Below are positions 5,192 through 5,318 of a DNA stretch of 5,318 nucleotides, one piece after another. The position numbers and the translations under genes are program-made. The DNA is from an uncultured Pirellulaceae bacterium (GTDB lineage: Bacteria > Planctomycetota > Planctomycetia > Pirellulales > Pirellulaceae). The number at the start of each line of letters is the position of its first letter. The stretch's first letter is position 1. The DNA is taken from NCBI GenBank assembly GCA_934255105.1, contig CAKQNH010000404.1, positions 1-5,318 on the forward strand, in the 5' to 3' direction. The notes beneath the pieces are model-generated. The model was given only the letters and a program-made list of their open reading frames with translations. It did not search any database and was not told the origin of the DNA.

Positions 5192-5318
5192 TAACCATTT
5201 CCGCGACCAAGCTCCACAAAATTTGTAACGTTTTGCCAAGCTGCCAGTCAGCTCTATCAGTTCGACGGGCGGCGGTGCGACCGAATCGTCAGCGCGGTTT
5301 TGACGCGCTGTGCTACCC
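5192..5318. other. Right-edge stretch with no supportable gene
   Basis: No ATG/GTG start with family-like content is visible on the plus strand. A frame from 5195 stays open to the edge (41 codons) but begins only with ATT. On the minus strand a frame entering from the edge stops at 5257 (ending TIRSHRRPSN) and could be the tail of a neighbouring gene, but 20 codons are too few to tell. A 5-bp hairpin (AGCTG 5239-5243, CAGCT 5249-5253) is present. Confidence 0.5.

Noticed and set aside
5198..5318. Coding region after the last TAGGAGG copy, starting at ATT
   Set aside because: ATT starts are rare, the frame is only about 40 codons before the edge, and the translation is not recognisable.
5257..5318. 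C-terminal end of a minus-strand gene entering from the right edge
   Set aside because: About 20 codons with no recognisable motif; an open frame this short is expected by chance.

Overview
The window looks like chromosomal DNA from a planctomycete of the Pirellula/Rhodopirellula type. The inference rests on moderate GC, a mixture of genes read singly on both strands, start codons other than ATG, and protein sequences of that general flavour. No rRNA or marker gene is present, so the assignment is only moderately sure. No tRNA, rRNA, insertion sequence, CRISPR array or phage gene is visible.

Layout from left to right. Positions 1-648 (minus strand) hold the N-terminal 216 residues of a ClsA-type cardiolipin synthase that runs off the left edge. 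Divergent from it, 843-2429 (plus) encodes an AAE-family (AspT/YidE-like) membrane transporter: two membrane halves around two TrkA-C (RCK-C) domains. A longer reading from ATG 672 exists, but its first 57 residues look non-coding. The transporter converges on a minus-strand HPF/RaiA-type ribosome hibernation factor (2571-3002), with small hairpins between the two stops. Upstream of that gene is a 270-bp array of ten 27-bp units (3058-3327), and then a UspE-type tandem universal stress protein (3364-4326, minus), which starts at a TTG behind a good AGGAG. A 315-bp intergenic stretch leads to a plus-strand nucleoside/cytidine deaminase-family protein (4642-5130). Its stop codon is followed directly by 4.7 copies of a 13-bp repeat carrying the Shine-Dalgarno consensus TAGGAGG. 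The last ~127 bases hold no gene I can support.

The clearest functional theme is stress and dormancy: UspE-type protein and hibernation factor lie in the same orientation, separated by the repeat array. The cardiolipin synthase, transporter and deaminase look like ordinary single genes with no obvious link to one another.

The unexplained structure lies in the two repeat arrays. The 27-bp array alternates two unit types, each able to fold into a small hairpin whose arms keep pairing despite sequence change. It abuts the likely hpf promoter, and it is crossed by an open frame that ends with an ATGA overlap on the hpf start codon. The 13-bp array lines up five ribosome-binding sequences with no evident gene behind them. 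I see no convincing multi-gene novel system.
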